Shown: positions 1 to 11,561, counted from the stretch's first letter. The stretch: DNA of 64,000 bases from Vombatus ursinus (GCF_900497805.2 NW_020954557.1:35723210-35787209), one strand, 5' to 3'. Made by a program: numbers and translations. Notes: a model not told the origin generated them from the letters alone.

Positions 1-765
1 ACAAATAGAAAACTTGTTTTGCAGACAAATGTTTATTTTAGAGTATAGGCCTCAGTTTAGACATCCTATGTAATCATTCTTGGGCATTCTACTTTTGAGA
101 TCAGTATACAAAGAATGTTGCTAAATTTATCTTCTGGGAAGCAAAGTTGTGTATTAGCTCAAACTCTAAATTCCTTGCTTTGTCTTAGAGGACAAAACTT
201 TCTCATTTATGTAGCATCTTTGAGCAATGAGATGTTCCACATAAATAAATTTTCTAGATTACTGAAACCACATCCCTCAAACACAAAATATTTTTGTTTT
301 AACTGATTTTGATAGAAATATTTCTAAAATGTGCCACTAAGGTCCCTCTCTTCTTATAAAAATATATTTCAATGCATTAAGGAATTGTGCTTGTGCTTCT
401 TGGGTTGTTCCCTCCATGCAGATCCTGGTCTGTCAGTGACTTAGCAGATGGGCTTTAGGAATTGCTGTGGCTAAAAAGTCCATCACCATGTGGCCAACTT
501 GCAGCCCCAAATCCTCTGAATATAATTATATGGTGTCTCAGCTCAGAGGCATAGAGGCCATGGCAGGGTTCATCCTGACACTCTATCCATTGTGCTAGGA
601 CCTACCTGAGCTTGTATTATTCAGGAAAAGCCTTTGAGAACTGAAAATAACCTCTGTGTTATGAAAAGAGATTGGAATAGGGTAGAAGGGGAGTCAACTG
701 ATTATCTTGTGCATATTTTATATCCTTGTCTTAGTTAATTGGAATCATTATTATGAACATCAGTT
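1..765. other. Unassigned AT-rich DNA
   Basis: No gene seen; the 63-residue frame at 115-306 looks like chance. Around 565-615 the text resembles the antisense 5' end of a tRNA-derived SINE (CTCTATCCATTGTGC). Confidence 0.4.
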
Positions 766-767
766 TC

Positions 768-860
768 TGTATCAATCAAAAAAACCCATTTACTAAGCAC
801 CTCTTATGTGCCAGGCACTATCATATAGCAATATTTGCAAATATTATTGAGATGTATAGA
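768..860 (-). mobile_element. L2 LINE 3' tip, antisense
   Basis: The motif CTTATGTGCCAGGCACTAT is the reverse complement of the L2 3' end (sense: AGTGCCTGGCACATAG). Short, old fragment. Confidence 0.55.
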
Positions 861-954
861 GTTCTTTGCCCTCTTGCTAAATGGAACATTAGCATTTTTA
901 AAAGTTCCCCCCAGAAAAAAGTTCCTATGGTTATATTTACAATAATTTTTTTCA

Positions 955-1290
955 CTCTCTGTCCTGGTTGGTGGCTGCTTCTACTGGCCCACCATTTCAG
1001 ACAGACTATCTTCACTTTTTACTTCATTCTCTTTTCCTTAAACACCTCCCCCCCCACATCTTCCCAGATGGACTAGATACCTCTGGAGGTTTTAACCCTT
1101 TCATCTCATCTCTAGCACTTGTCCTGTAGGTTTCCACTGTCATGACTGGTGACTGCCTTACCTGGTCCCAGCTTTTCAGACAGGCTCTAACCATTCTTCA
1201 CTAATTAATCCTTAGATATCTTCCCCACAACTTGAACATCCTCCTCACTGCTCCATCTGCAGTTCTGGAACCACGATCAAATCAATTATG
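955..1290. repeat. Diverged tandem duplication, about 185-bp period
   Basis: Two diverged copies of a GGTGRCTGC...TTTCAGACAG module start near 970 and 1152. A related stretch occurs near 31376 (TGGTGACTGCCT...TTTCAGGAAAGCC). The family is not recognised; possibly part of an old LINE. Confidence 0.35.
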
Positions 1291-2045
1291 CCTAGAGTTT
1301 GAAAATGGAGTTTCTTTTGTGAGGAATAGCAAGGAGTCTACTGTCAACAGATTGCAAATTTATAGGAGGGAAGTCAAGTATAAAGAAGACCAGAATGGTA
1401 GGAAGGGGCCAGGTTATGAAGTTTCAAAAGCCAAATGCTTTTATATTTGATTCTGTAAGTAATAGGGAGACAGTGGAGTTTATTAAGAGTGAGGTGGAAT
1501 GTCTATCATATGGTCAGATCTGAATTTTAGAAAGATCAGTTTGAAAGCTGAATGGATGGATTGGAGTAGGGAGAAACTTGAGGCAGGGAGGCTAGTGGAC
1601 TATTATAATCCAGGTGTGAGGTGATGATGGATTCTACCAGGGTGGTTGAAGTGTCAGAGCAGAGAAGGAGGCATATGTGTGAGATACTATCAAGGTTGAG
1701 ATGACTTGAAACCTGATTGGATGTGGAGAATGAGAGGCTGAAGAGTTGAAGATAACACCTACATTGAGAGCCGGGATGACTAGAAGAATGATGGAACCTT
1801 TGACAATAATACAGAAGTCAGGACGAGGCAAAGGTTTTGGGTAAAAGAAAATGAGTTCAATTTTGGGAATGTTCAGTTTAAAGATATCTGGGGGGCATCC
1901 ACATTGAGGTGTCTAATAAACTGTTAGAGATGAAATACTGGAGGTTAGAAGACAAATAAGGGCTAGACAAATAAATAGGTGAATCATCTGCACAGAGATA
2001 GAATTAAAACCATGGGAGCTGATGATATTACCAAGAGGTAATGGA
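1290..2045 (-). mobile_element. L2 LINE, reverse-transcriptase region, antisense
   Basis: The text follows the antisense L2 pattern: GGAAGGGGCCAGGTTATGAAG, then a stretch around 1715-1800 whose minus frame reads NVGVIFNSSASHSPH (compare L2 LGVIFDSSLSFS), then CATGGGAGCTGATGATATTACC, which encodes the block just before the RT catalytic motif. Several stops; inactive. Confidence 0.7.
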
Positions 2046-2049
2046 GATA

Positions 2050-2710
2050 GTGCTTGTTTAACCTCAATCTTACTGGAAAAACATACAGAGTGCTAGGCCC
2101 TGGAGATGCAAAGAAAAAAAAGAATCAATCCTTACCCTCAAGGAGCTTACATTCCATCCAAGGACAATACTTAGAGAATAAATACATACAGATTAAATAC
2201 AAAATAAATACCAGATAGTTGGAGATACAGGACACTAACAGCTGGATGGATCAGAAAAAGATTGGTGTAGAAGGTATTGTTTAAACTGAGATTTGAGGGA
2301 AACCAGGGGCAGCTAGGTGGTGCAGTGAATAGAGTGCTAGACAGGAAGACTCATCTTCCTGAGTTCAAATCTGGCCTCAGACACTTATTAGCTGTGTAAC
2401 CCTGAGCAAGTCACCTAACCGCATTTGCCTCAGTTTCTTCATCTGTAAAATGAGCTGAAGAAGAAAATGGCAAACCATTCTAGTATCTTTGCCAAGAAAA
2501 TTTCAAATGGGGTCATGAAGAGTCAGACATGAGTAAAAAACGACTGAACAACAAAAGAGATTCTGAGAGGTGGAGGTGAGGTAGGAGGTATTCCAAGTAA
2601 GGGGATTGTTGTCCGTGCAAAGGTACAGAGGAAGTGCTGTGCATGAAGAAGACATACAAGGCCTTTTGCAGCTCCTATGTGGAGTGTAGGATAGTGAGGA
2701 AAGGGAAGAT
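2050..2710 (-). mobile_element. L2 LINE 3' region, antisense, split by a SINE
   Basis: Begins as the antisense L2 3' end (GCTAGGCCCTGGAGATGCAAAG, then CCCTCAAGGAGCTTACATTC). It is interrupted at 2306-2557 by a SINE and resumes with the GGAGGTATTCCAAGTAAGGG and GTGCAAAGG motifs. Because it starts again from the 3' end, it is a separate insertion from the L2 at 1290-2045. Confidence 0.65.
2306..2557 (+). mobile_element. Marsupial tRNA-derived SINE, full length
   Basis: Starts GGGGCAGCTAGGTGGTGCAG, carries a B-box-like GAGTTCAAATC, then the MIR-like core (CAGTTTCTTCATCTGTAAAATG), then the 3' module AATGGCAAACC...CCAAGAAAA...GACTGAACAACAAAAG. Inserted into an L2. Confidence 0.85.
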
Positions 2711-2717
2711 AGGGGCC

Positions 2718-3291
2718 AGCCCATCAATTGGGGAACGGCTGAACAAGTGGTGGTATGTGATTGTAATGGAATATTATTGCGCTATAAGAAATGACAAGCA
2801 GGATGGTTTCAGAAAAACCTGGAAAGATTTATGTGAACTGATACAAAGTGAAATGAACAGAACTAGGAGAACATTGTGCATAGTAACAACAATATTGTAC
2901 AATGAAGAATTGTGAATGGCTTAGCTATTCTCAGCAATACATAATGATCCAAGACAATCCCAAAGGACTCATGATCAAAAATGCTGTCCAGTGCCTGACA
3001 AAGAACTGAAGTTATCTGAATACAGACTGAAACATACCATTTTTCACTTTCTTTCTTTCTCTTTCTTTTTTCTTTTCTTTCTTTTGTGTTCATGTTTTCT
3101 TGCACAAAATGACTAATGTGGAAATGTTTTACATGATTGCACATGTGTAACCTATATCAAATTGCTTACCGTCTCAGGAAAGGGGAGAGGGGAGAGGAAG
3201 AAGGGTTAGAATTTGGAACTCAAAAGTTTTTTTAAAAAATGTTAAAAATTGTTTTTACATGTAATTGGGAGAAAATAAAATATATTTTTTA
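2718..3291 (+). mobile_element. L1 LINE 3' end: ORF2 C-terminus plus 3' UTR
   Basis: A frame reads LNKWWYVIVMEYYCAIRND, matching the L1 ORF2p C-terminal block (compare human HIYTMEYYAAIKND). It is followed by a 3' UTR with a pyrimidine-rich tract at 3045-3085 and the terminal TTTTTACATGTAATTGGGAG plus A-rich tail. 5'-truncated. Confidence 0.8.
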
Positions 3292-3389
3292 AAAAGCCAA
3301 ACAGAGGCATTTCTAATCAGCTAATCAAAACTGGTTGTTCTAATTACTTAGTTGGATTTTCTTTTAGTAGTCTTTTCATTTTCATTACT

Positions 3390-4150
3390 ATAATCACTGT
3401 CTTTTGGCTTTGCTTATTTCACACTGTACCAGTTCATAAAAATCCTTCCAGGTGCCTATAAATTTCTCCTTTCCTCATTTTTATTTCACAATAATATTTC
3501 ATTACATTCAGATACTGCATTTAGGTCAACCATTCCCCAACTGAAAATCACCCACTTTGTTTGTAATTCTTTGATCTTCCAAAAAAATGCTTCTATGAAT
3601 ATTTTGGTATATATTAGATCTTTCTGTCTTTGACCTTCTTGAGATATATGTCTAATAGTGAAATCTCCGAGTCAAAGGGTATAAAAAGTTTAGTGACAGC
3701 TCTTCCATAATTCCAAATTGCTTCCAAGAATGACTGAACCAATTCATAGGTCTACCAGCAGAATGTGCCTCTCTCTTCTTTCCCTCTCCCCCATCCCCAT
3801 ATTGACTGCTTCTGCCAGTTTTCTGTCTGTGAGGTGTATTTGTAATTTGCATTTTTCTTATTAGTGACTTAGAACATGTTTCCCTTGGTCATTTATTTTT
3901 AGCAATTCTTTGGAAAACTCTCTTTTGAGCACTTATCTGCTTTGTAAAAACTCTTAATCTTATATATTTGTGACAATTAATTCCCTTTATAGCTTTATTT
4001 TCCCTTTTATAGGCACTATTTACTGAAAAAATTTTCACCTCCACTTAATGGTTTCTCTTATTCTTGATGCATTAATTTTGTTTTTGCAAGTTGTTTTAAT
4101 TTTATATACTTAAAATTGTCTGTAATGTAATTATTTCTATTTTGCTTGAC
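3390..4150 (-). mobile_element. L1 ORF2 3' region, antisense
   Basis: The order of motifs matches antisense L1 ORF2: CAATAATATTTCATTACATT, CCATTCCCCAACTGAAAATC, GAGTCAAAGGGTATAAAAAG, CCAAATTGCTTCCAAGAATG, TAATTTGCATTTTTCTTATTAG. This gives on the minus strand the same C-terminal block as at 2718. Old and diverged, without a long frame. Confidence 0.7.
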
Positions 4151-4159
4151 TGAACCATT

Positions 4160-5640
4160 GGAGTTTAACAAAAATATGATCAGATATTAATATATTTTAA
4201 TTTTCTCTTCTCCAAATCATTCAGATTTTTTACTAAAAAAAGATATATTGGCATTTTAATTATTAGTTATATTAACAATATTAATATTATTACTGTATAT
4301 TAAATGAGATATTAAATTATATACTGTATATTAAATAAGATGTTATTTCTCTTATTTATTATAAGTTAAATATTATATATTAAATAATAATACTATATAT
4401 TAAATAAAATACTCTGTATTAAATAAGAATTAAACAATGTTATATCCTTAACTTTTTATACAGAACTAGAATACTACAAATGCTGTTAACCTTCATCAAA
4501 CGAATGAATAACCATGTAGTTCTTCATTGTGTGAGTATGTTTCAGAAACTGGAAGGGAACAAAATGAAACATCCCATATTTGAATTTTAATTGGTATATT
4601 ATTTTGACTATGGTTACAACTAGAAAAATGGAAACTTCATTTTGCTTCAGATTTGCATATTATGATCCTGAAATTAAAGTCATTTATATTAATTATACTT
4701 TGCAAGTTTGGTTTTGAAAGGATGATTCAGTTGATATCCTTGGTCAGTTCACATGGGGAATAGCAATGATCAATGTAATCTTCTTCCTATATTCTTTACA
4801 CTTCCTCTCATCCCCCAATGCTTTCAGTAAATATGTTTGTTACAACTTGACTATTGAATATAATGGTAATGGCAGGATTGGAAAAGTCTGTTCTCTTCTT
4901 GATTCAACAGAAGAGTCTATATTCATGTGGCCCTCTGGGAAATGCCTGATTTAGAAGAATATCTCAATTCCCTTCTATTCCCTTTCCTGAAATAAAAGTT
5001 TGCACTATAAATTCTCATCCTAAGAACTATAAAGAAATTCAGTTGTATTTTCCCAATAAGAAAATGGGCATGAAAATAGCTAAATGTGGTGAACAGATTA
5101 ATATTCGATGTTCTCTGTTCCCAACACCAATTCAATTCTGGCTGACCTCCCAGGGAAGCATCCAGATGTGCACTTCCTCAGATCAGTTGATTAAGGGTGA
5201 TAGGTTATTTCTAATCCAGATGAATTTCTCTGGTTTAATTGTGTTATTGAGAGAAAAAGAGGAAGAGATGTTTTATAAACTCTATGTCCTTGTCTTCAAT
5301 TATTTTTTATGGAGCCTAGTGCACTCCAAATCTGTTTGGGTCAATACCCTTGGGATTATCTAGTAAAATACCTGGAAACAGAAACCTACTAAATCAAAGC
5401 ACAATAGAGAGAAAAAGTTGTATTTAATTAGAATTATCAGTTACTTGGACTATAGGGAAAATTCTAAATGCAGTAACCTCATCAATAAAAATACTACAAC
5501 AAATAATAATACCTTACAGAGAAGTAGCTAAATGATATAATGATTATAATAGATGTTTATTTTGTTTTAAAGTTTTCAAACAGCTTTATAGATGTTATTT
5601 CTTTGAGCTTCACAAAAATCCCATAAGATATACTACAGGT
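4160..5640. other. Unassigned AT-rich sequence
   Basis: No repeat or gene recognised. 4225-4440 is strongly AT-rich with repeated ATATTAAAT words. The frame at 5043-5363 (106 residues) has no motif I recognise and no splice context I can defend. Confidence 0.4.
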
Positions 5641-5644
5641 ATAA

Positions 5645-5745
5645 TGAGAGGGAGAGGAAGAGGAAGAAGAGGATAAGGGGGGAGAGGGAGGGGAAAGGAG
5701 GAGGAGAAGGAGGAGGAGGAGGAGGAGGAGAAATAAGAGGGGAGG
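5645..5745 (+). repeat. Purine-rich GGA/GAGGA microsatellite
   Basis: Nearly all purine on the + strand, made of GAGG, GAAGA and GGAGGA words; a homopurine tract of about 100 bp. The minus-strand Leu/Ser-rich frame is only its translation. Confidence 0.85.
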
Positions 5746-5749
5746 AGAC

Positions 5750-5992
5750 AATTATAGCTAGTATGTATATACAGCTTTAGGGTTTAAAAAGTGCTTTACA
5801 AATATTATCTCATTTTATTTTCACAGCTCTGAGAAGTAGGTGCTATTTTCATCTCCATTTTACAGATGAGAAAACAGAAGCCAACAGAGGTTAAATGATT
5901 TGTCCAGGGTCATACAGCTAGTAGTAACTGCCTGAGACTGAATTTAAACATGGGTTTTCTTGATTCTATGCCTAGTACTCTATCCATTATGA
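5750..5992 (-). mobile_element. MIR/THER-type SINE, antisense
   Basis: AAAGTGCTTTACAAATATTATCTCA, CATTTTACAGATGAGAAAAC, GTCCAGGGTCATACAGCTAG and a final CTCTATCCATTATG are the antisense MIR/THER landmarks in order. Near full length. Confidence 0.8.
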
Positions 5993-5994
5993 AA

Positions 5995-6200
5995 GCAATA
6001 GGGAGTCACTGAAGGGTTTTGAGCAGCAGAAAAGACAAGGTCAAACCTGTCTTAATTTGGCAGCTCTGTAGAGGACAGATTTGAAAAGGGTGGGACTGAA
6101 AACAAGGTGACTGTTGGAATAGTCTAGGTGAGAGATGATAAACCCCTGAATGAGAGCAATAGCGGTATAACTAGAAAGAAGAAGACTGAGCTAATGATGC
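5995..6200 (-). mobile_element. L2 internal fragment, antisense
   Basis: GGGAGTCACTGAAGGGTTTTGAGCAG and GAATAGTCTAGGTGAGAGATGAT follow the antisense L2 text seen at 1470-1625. Confidence 0.6.
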
Positions 6201-6284
6201 AGGTGATGTCATTGCAAAATGGAAAAGAAAAAAATGCAGCAACTGATTACAAATGAGAGGAAGTACAAGAATCAAGGGATTGTT

Positions 6285-6352
6285 GTCTTTCTCACAGAGC
6301 CTGTCATACTTCTTTGCATGTAGTAGGCCCTCAAATGTTTACTTGTTAACTG
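6285..6352 (+). mobile_element. L2 3' tip
   Basis: GCATGTAGTAGGCCCTCAAATG followed by a TTTACTTGTTAACTGA terminus resembles the sense L2 3' end. Confidence 0.4.
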
Positions 6353-6364
6353 ATCTCCCCATTA

Positions 6365-6556
6365 AGCCATGTAATAATGGAAAGTACACTGGATTTGGTG
6401 AAAGAAGACCTGGCTTAGAATCCTAGTTCTATTTCCTAATTATATGACCTTTGTCAAGTTACTCGACCTGTCTGATCCTCAGTTTCTTCATCAATAAGAC
6501 TAGAGAGTTGGACTACATGTTCTCCATGCTCCCCTTTCTTTCTCAATCTTAGGATC
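6365..6556 (+). mobile_element. MIR-type SINE
   Basis: AATGGAAAGTACACTGGATTTGG, CTCAGTTTCTTCATCAATAAGAC, GAGAGTTGGACTACATG: sense landmarks of the MIR-like family ending in GTTGGACTAGATGACC. Diverged. Confidence 0.65.
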
Positions 6557-6644
6557 ATCTAAATTAGTTTATCAAAATATACTTGCCTAGTTAATTCAGG
6601 GTCAGTGTGCAGTGTGAATAAAAGCATTTCCTTTATCCAAGACC

Positions 6645-7222
6645 ACCTTAGTAATATTTCAGGTCTGTTTCATTTCTCAAGTCCTCTAGATGCTCTCTGG
6701 TGTCCAACAATTTACTCAAGCAATTTTTGGTTGTAATTAACTGATACCCGAAGGGCTTGGCAGTCAACAGAAAAACTTAATAAGGATAGACTGAGACAGA
6801 GAACATTTCCCACAGAAAGGAGCCCCACCACAGATCAACTTCAAGGAAATTGCTCCAGTCCCATCCCCACCACAATCTTTGTAAAACATTAGCTTCATTT
6901 TCATGTTCTCATTGACATTATTTTAGTCATTATGCATAATTTTCCTGTTTTTGTTACGTGACTTTGAATCAGGTCATATATTGCCTTTTCATCTTTCTCT
7001 ACATTTCTATGCTTGTTTCTTGCAGCACAATATAGTGAATTGCACTTGGATTCCATATTTTGATTTTTACCAATTTTTAAGCAAAAGAAACCCATTTTGA
7101 CTGCCAAACCTTTCAGGTATCAGTTAATAAGAACAACAACAAAATGCTTTAGTAAATTGTTGGAGACAAGAGAGCATCTGGAGGACTTGAGAAATGAAAC
7201 AGACTTGAACTGTCACTAAGTG
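6645..7222. repeat. Long inverted repeat, arms about 120 bp, loop 329 bp
   Basis: Left arm about 6645-6767, right arm 7097 to about 7222, matching in inverted orientation at close to 88% by eye. The best-matched inner ends are 6741-6767 and 7097-7123, each bordered by TTAA (6737-6740, 7124-7127). The loop (6768-7096) has one minus-strand frame (6901-7107, 68 residues) that I do not recognise. It could be a DNA transposon with long terminal inverted repeats, or two inverted copies of one repeat. Confidence 0.75.
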
Positions 7223-7435
7223 AAGGTGGCACAGTTCTGTGTGATTTAATTTGTACTAAAGAGTCATCAACAGATCATTAGGGAGGTAAAAAAAAAACAG
7301 CAACAACAACAACACAGGGAGTCATTCAAAATTGTCTCCATGACCCTACATGTTGCTATTTTTATTTTATTATCATTGGGTACTGTGAGACTGAAGAGTG
7401 GTACAAAAGATGGGTTATTGTCTGAAATAGACCCT

Positions 7436-7532
7436 TCTATAAAGCTCTTGGGAAAGGAGATGGCAAACTACTCCAGTATCAAATGGTGTCAGGAAGAGTT
7501 GGGCAGGACTGAAAAATGACTGAACAACATAA
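7436..7532 (+). mobile_element. SINE 3' fragment
   Basis: GGCAAACTACTCCAGTATC and a final GACTGAACAAC are the 3' module of the marsupial tRNA-derived SINE. 5' part absent. Confidence 0.65.
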
Positions 7533-7848
7533 AGCTCTAGTTAAGTGGTATAGACTGGTTAAGGGAGAGGAATTAATGAATGTTCTTTGTAATGAGTTTA
7601 ATGAGATGCATTTACAGAGGTAGAGCTAGAGAATCTAGCAGGAAGCAGATGACACAAGATAGTATGGTGCATAAAGGGCCATTCACATTAAGATACATAA
7701 GGCAGAGTATAATGAGGAGGACATGTTTTAAAGGGCAAAATGAAAAGTACATCTTTGAGTAGTGTGGTCCATGGCTAGTTGTGAAAAGAATAACAGGCTA
7801 TTCATCTCCACTGAGGATAGAATAAAAGGAAATGTGCTTAAGCTGGAA

Positions 7849-7891
7849 TATAATAATAATAATAATAATATATATATATATATATATATAC
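7849..7891 (+). repeat. (AAT)n then (AT)n microsatellite
   Basis: About seven AAT units run directly into about ten AT units. Confidence 0.9.
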
Positions 7892-8142
7892 AATAAATAT
7901 AAGCCGCTAAATAAAATAGTTGTTAATTGGTACAAACTGTTTCTTGAAATTGTCTTATTCTGGGGTGGAAGCACAATGATGCTGTAAAATACAAAGTGAT
8001 ATTAGTCCTTTTCATTTCCCTAATGAGTAATTTTGGAATTTCTGTAGTTGACACTGCAAGTGATTTCCACAGTTTTTCTACAATAATAGAATTCTGTCAC
8101 ATTGAAGGATATCTTACCTTTTAATATTCCTAATATGATAAT

Positions 8143-8378
8143 ATTAATAACAATAACAATTTTAAGGCACTTTAAAGTTTGTAAAGTGATTTTCAAATAT
8201 CTCATTTTCTCTTCTCAACAATCTTGGGAGGTAGGGGCTATTATTATCCCCATTTTACAGATGAGAAAATTGAGGCAAATGGAAAGTAAGTGACTTTCCT
8301 AAGGCCCTATGGCTACTAAGTACCTGAGGCCAGATTTGAACATGGGTCTTTCTGAATCTAGGTCAAGCACTCTACTGG
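8143..8378 (-). mobile_element. MIR/THER-type SINE, antisense
   Basis: GGCACTTTAAAGTTTGTAAAG, CATTTTACAGATGAGAAAAT, CCAGATTTGAACATGGGTC and CAAGCACTCTACTGGG, in the antisense order. Runs straight into a hAT half-element. Confidence 0.8.
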
Positions 8379-8505
8379 GTTCCCTGCAGCCTTGAGGCAA
8401 CTTGTGACCCTCTAGGTCCTCAAGTGTGGCCCTTTGTCTGAATCCAAATGTCACAGAGCAAATACCCTTAATAAAAGAGGTTGGTCTTTTTTGAAGCAAA
8501 TAAGA
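8379..8505 (-). mobile_element. hAT-type MITE, half element, antisense
   Basis: Reverse complement of the element at 41756-41863: shares GACCTAGAGGG, CACACTTGAGG, GGATTCAG and CCTTAATAAAAG words. Only the half ending at the GGTTCC terminus is present. Confidence 0.6.
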
Positions 8506-10320
8506 TGGGGCCCAATTGGGTCTTAACTGGGAATGTCTCTGGACAAATAAGATCACTTACTGCCCTGCATCATCTGAGACTAAGACATGAGGTGAGATTG
8601 CAGGATTGTTGAAAGCCTACTTTTCGCCAGCACCATCAGTTATTCAAATACTTATGTTTCACAAATGGAATCCAAAATTGGATTATTGTACCAGTCACAA
8701 TACTTCAATATATATGATTTCTTAGTAGGCATGTTGCAAGTTTCCTTTGCATATGGAGTTAAGGTGAAGCCCTGCAATGGCCCCTCTTGATCATACCAAC
8801 TTTGATGAACATAAAAATGCTTAGGACAGCAATTTAATCTATTAATTCCATGCATCACAACATGTCCAAAAACTAAAAGGGCAATTTTTAACATTCATGA
8901 TGGCCCAAGCAGCAAGACCTTGACAATAGGGTCAGAAAGAACGCAGGAAATGCATGTTCCACACACAAAATAATCTTTGCTTAGGCCGCAGAAGGTTACA
9001 TCTTTGTTGTGTTTGCAGGTTTGAGGACATACAGTGCAGATTCTATGGAAAGAAGAGCTATCTTGAGTGGATATGCTATTCAGAATTCATTAAGAAAAAG
9101 GTCAAGAAAAGACATAGATGTTCAGTTCACCTGGCATCAGCTGATCTTGATTATTCACATGCCAGTGAATTCCATAGGACTTCTGTGTATGGATAGAATC
9201 AATGACAAAGATTTCTCATGATTCTGCAGGGTTTTTTTTGAGAGTACTTACAAATGGGTAAGCATATAAGCTGAAAGTTGATACCAGATGTCAATGTCAT
9301 TAATTGTTATTGATGCCTTCTCTAATATTGTCTGTTGTCAGAGTTTTTGAGACTATCAAGAATTATTCAAGATTATAATGATTACCTAGTTGTTAGAGCT
9401 GGAAGTTCAATTGTGATTATATAATATGAAAACACCATTCATCATTGCAAGAGGGCAACTCCAATGCCTCTTATGAAGGAGATTCTTTTAACAAGGACTC
9501 AGGATCCACAGAATGGATTATAGGAAATCATACTAGTCATAGGAAGTCATCACTCTATCTCCTAGTGTGTCCTTCAAGGAAAAATCAGACACTTAGAAGG
9601 AGGTAGGAAGGGTGTTGAGAAGGTAGTGGCATTCCACTAAAATTCAGACACTGAACCAGTTCAATGTCTTAAAGAAGTTTGTCTTCTAAGAGAAAAATTA
9701 AATTGATGAAAAGCTTGGACATCAAAATAAACAAGGTATCTTTGATCAGATAGTTACATATACTTGATGTCCTAGCTCTCTTATACCATAGCATGATAGT
9801 AAATGACTGTGGGGTCAATATGTGGTAAATAAGTTCCTAAAGCAGCCCCCATGTTGAGAATTGCTTATATTCAATAACAATGCCATCTGCACAGCAAAAT
9901 ACAAATTAGCATGAAAGTCCTTCCTGTTGGTGTGGAATTCAAGAGAAATTCTACAACTTCCTCTATAGTTATTATTTTCTCATTTCTAAGGTTTGCAAAT
10001 CCTTCATGGCACTCATGTTTAAGGCTAAGCCCATATCCTTACATGTCTCACCATTTATTTTCAGTTTATATGCACTAGGGAAATAAAGATTTAAAAAAAA
10101 TAAAAATAGAGTACATGTCTTTAAGGAGCTTATATATGCATGCACAGAACTAGAATCTTCTGATTGGTATGTATGACTAAAATTTTTTTTCTATAAGGCT
10201 CAAAAATAAAATTACTATAAGGAATGCCTATATCCTGAATCTTCTGCCACCATTTATCCGGATTAAGTGGTTAATGCTTTGGTACACCTCTTGAAGCTGC
10301 TCAGATCATATAATATATTA
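8506..10320. other. Unassigned region with short overlapping frames
   Basis: No repeat recognised. Frames at 8652-8894 (minus, 80 residues) and 8954-9196 (plus, 80 residues, Cys- and Lys-rich) do not match a family I know. Both strands have stops elsewhere, so an old decayed element is more likely than a gene. Confidence 0.35.
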
Positions 10321-10327
10321 TATGTGG

Positions 10328-10582
10328 GCCTAATCAATTAGGTGCTACAGTAGATAGAATGCCAGTCCTCCAGTCAGGAGGACCTGAGTTCAAATGTAGA
10401 CTCTAACACTTAACTAGCTTGTGACCTTGGCCAAGGCACTTAACCCTGCTTGCCTCCGTTTCTCATCTGTAAAATGACCTGGAGAAGGTAATGGCAAACC
10501 ACTCCAGTATCTTTGCCAAGAAAACCCCAAATGGGATCACCAAGAGTCAGATGTGACTAAAATGACTGAACAACAACCATCA
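10328..10582 (+). mobile_element. Marsupial tRNA-derived SINE
   Basis: TTAGGTGCTACAGTAGATAGAATG (5' tRNA part), GACCTGAGTTCAAATG (B box), CTCATCTGTAAAATGACC, CCACTCCAGTATCTTTGCC, CTGAACAACAACC (3' end). Full length, moderately diverged. Confidence 0.85.
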
Positions 10583-10619
10583 ATCAACAAGCCTATGTAG
10601 GTGCTTATGTTTGACTATC

Positions 10620-11110
10620 TCTCTGTCACACACACATCCCCTTTCAGTCATCTCCAGTGTCTCCCTGTTGCCTGCAGAATTAAATATAAAATCCTCTAGC
10701 TTTTAAAACCGTTCATAACATGACCATTTCCTATCGTTCAAACCTTCTTAAACACAGCCACACACTCTGTGATCCAGTGGCACTGGCCTCTTTGCTGTTC
10801 CTTGCACTAGACACCTCCCGGCTGACGGTTTTCACTGGTTGCTCCCAATGCCTATGCTGCTCTCCCTCCTTATCCCACCTCCGGGCCTCCCTCATGTCTT
10901 AGCTAAAGTCACACCCACTGCAAGAAACCTTTTCTGATCCCCCTTAGTGCCGGAGTCTTCCCTCTGTTCATTACCTCCATTTTATCCTTTGTAATTTTGT
11001 TGATACATAATTGTTTGCAAGTTGCCTCCCTCATTGGATCATGAACTCGGTTGTCTTATAGCAGTTCTGTGTATCCCTGGGGCTTGGGGCAGTGTCTGGC
11101 TCTTGACTGA
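10620..11110 (+). mobile_element. L2 LINE 3' end
   Basis: CAGAATTAAATATAAAATCCTC, GATCCAGTGGCACTGGCCTC, GCTGTTCCTTGCACTAGACAC, then GTATCCCTGGGGCTTGGGGC: the sense L2 3' UTR text in order. The 60-residue frame at 10720 lies inside it. Confidence 0.75.
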
Positions 11111-11119
11111 CTGCTCTCT

Positions 11120-11310
11120 TCTATCAGGCAAGACTTACACATGTATAATTAGACACCAAATAAATACAAATAATTTAAAAAGTAATTAAGGGAGGGAGGC
11201 CACTAACCTTTGGGGGAGATAAGGAAAGGCTCTTGTGCAGAAGATGGTGCCTAAGCTGAACCATGAAGGAAGGAGGGAACACATTCCAGGTGTGGGGGAT
11301 GGATGGCTTT
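11120..11310 (-). mobile_element. L2 3' region, antisense
   Basis: GAGGCCACTAACC..AGATAAGGAAAGGCTC and GAACACATTCCAGGTGTGGG fit the antisense L2 3' region. It lies back to back with the sense L2 at 10620. Confidence 0.5.
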
Positions 11311-11329
11311 TTACTAGATCTCTGAGCTC

Positions 11330-11460
11330 AGATCACCTCAGTCATCTTGCTGTTCTCAGTCTCCATTCCCTCCTCTATAAAATGGGGCTATTATTCCTGT
11401 AGTACCTCCCTCACTGTGACCTTATGAGACAACCTGAAAACAGTAAACTATTATTAATTT
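11330..11460 (+). mobile_element. MIR-type SINE, 3' half
   Basis: CAGTCTCCATTCCCTCCTCTATAAAATGGGGC and the trailing CTTATGAGACAACC are the sense MIR core and 3' part. Confidence 0.5.
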
Positions 11461-11561
11461 CATAATGATAAAATTCTCCTATATAGGCAGGTCATTATTA
11501 GTGTGAATAGGGGTCACATGTATTTGAATTCACACTATTTGAAATTATAATTATATAACTT

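Noticed and set aside
2503-2727. Minus-strand 74-residue frame
   Set aside because: It lies across the SINE and antisense L2 and has no independent support.
8652-8894. 80-residue minus frame as a viral or host gene remnant
   Set aside because: I could not tie it to any family. The frame is short and flanked by stops, so it is left unassigned.
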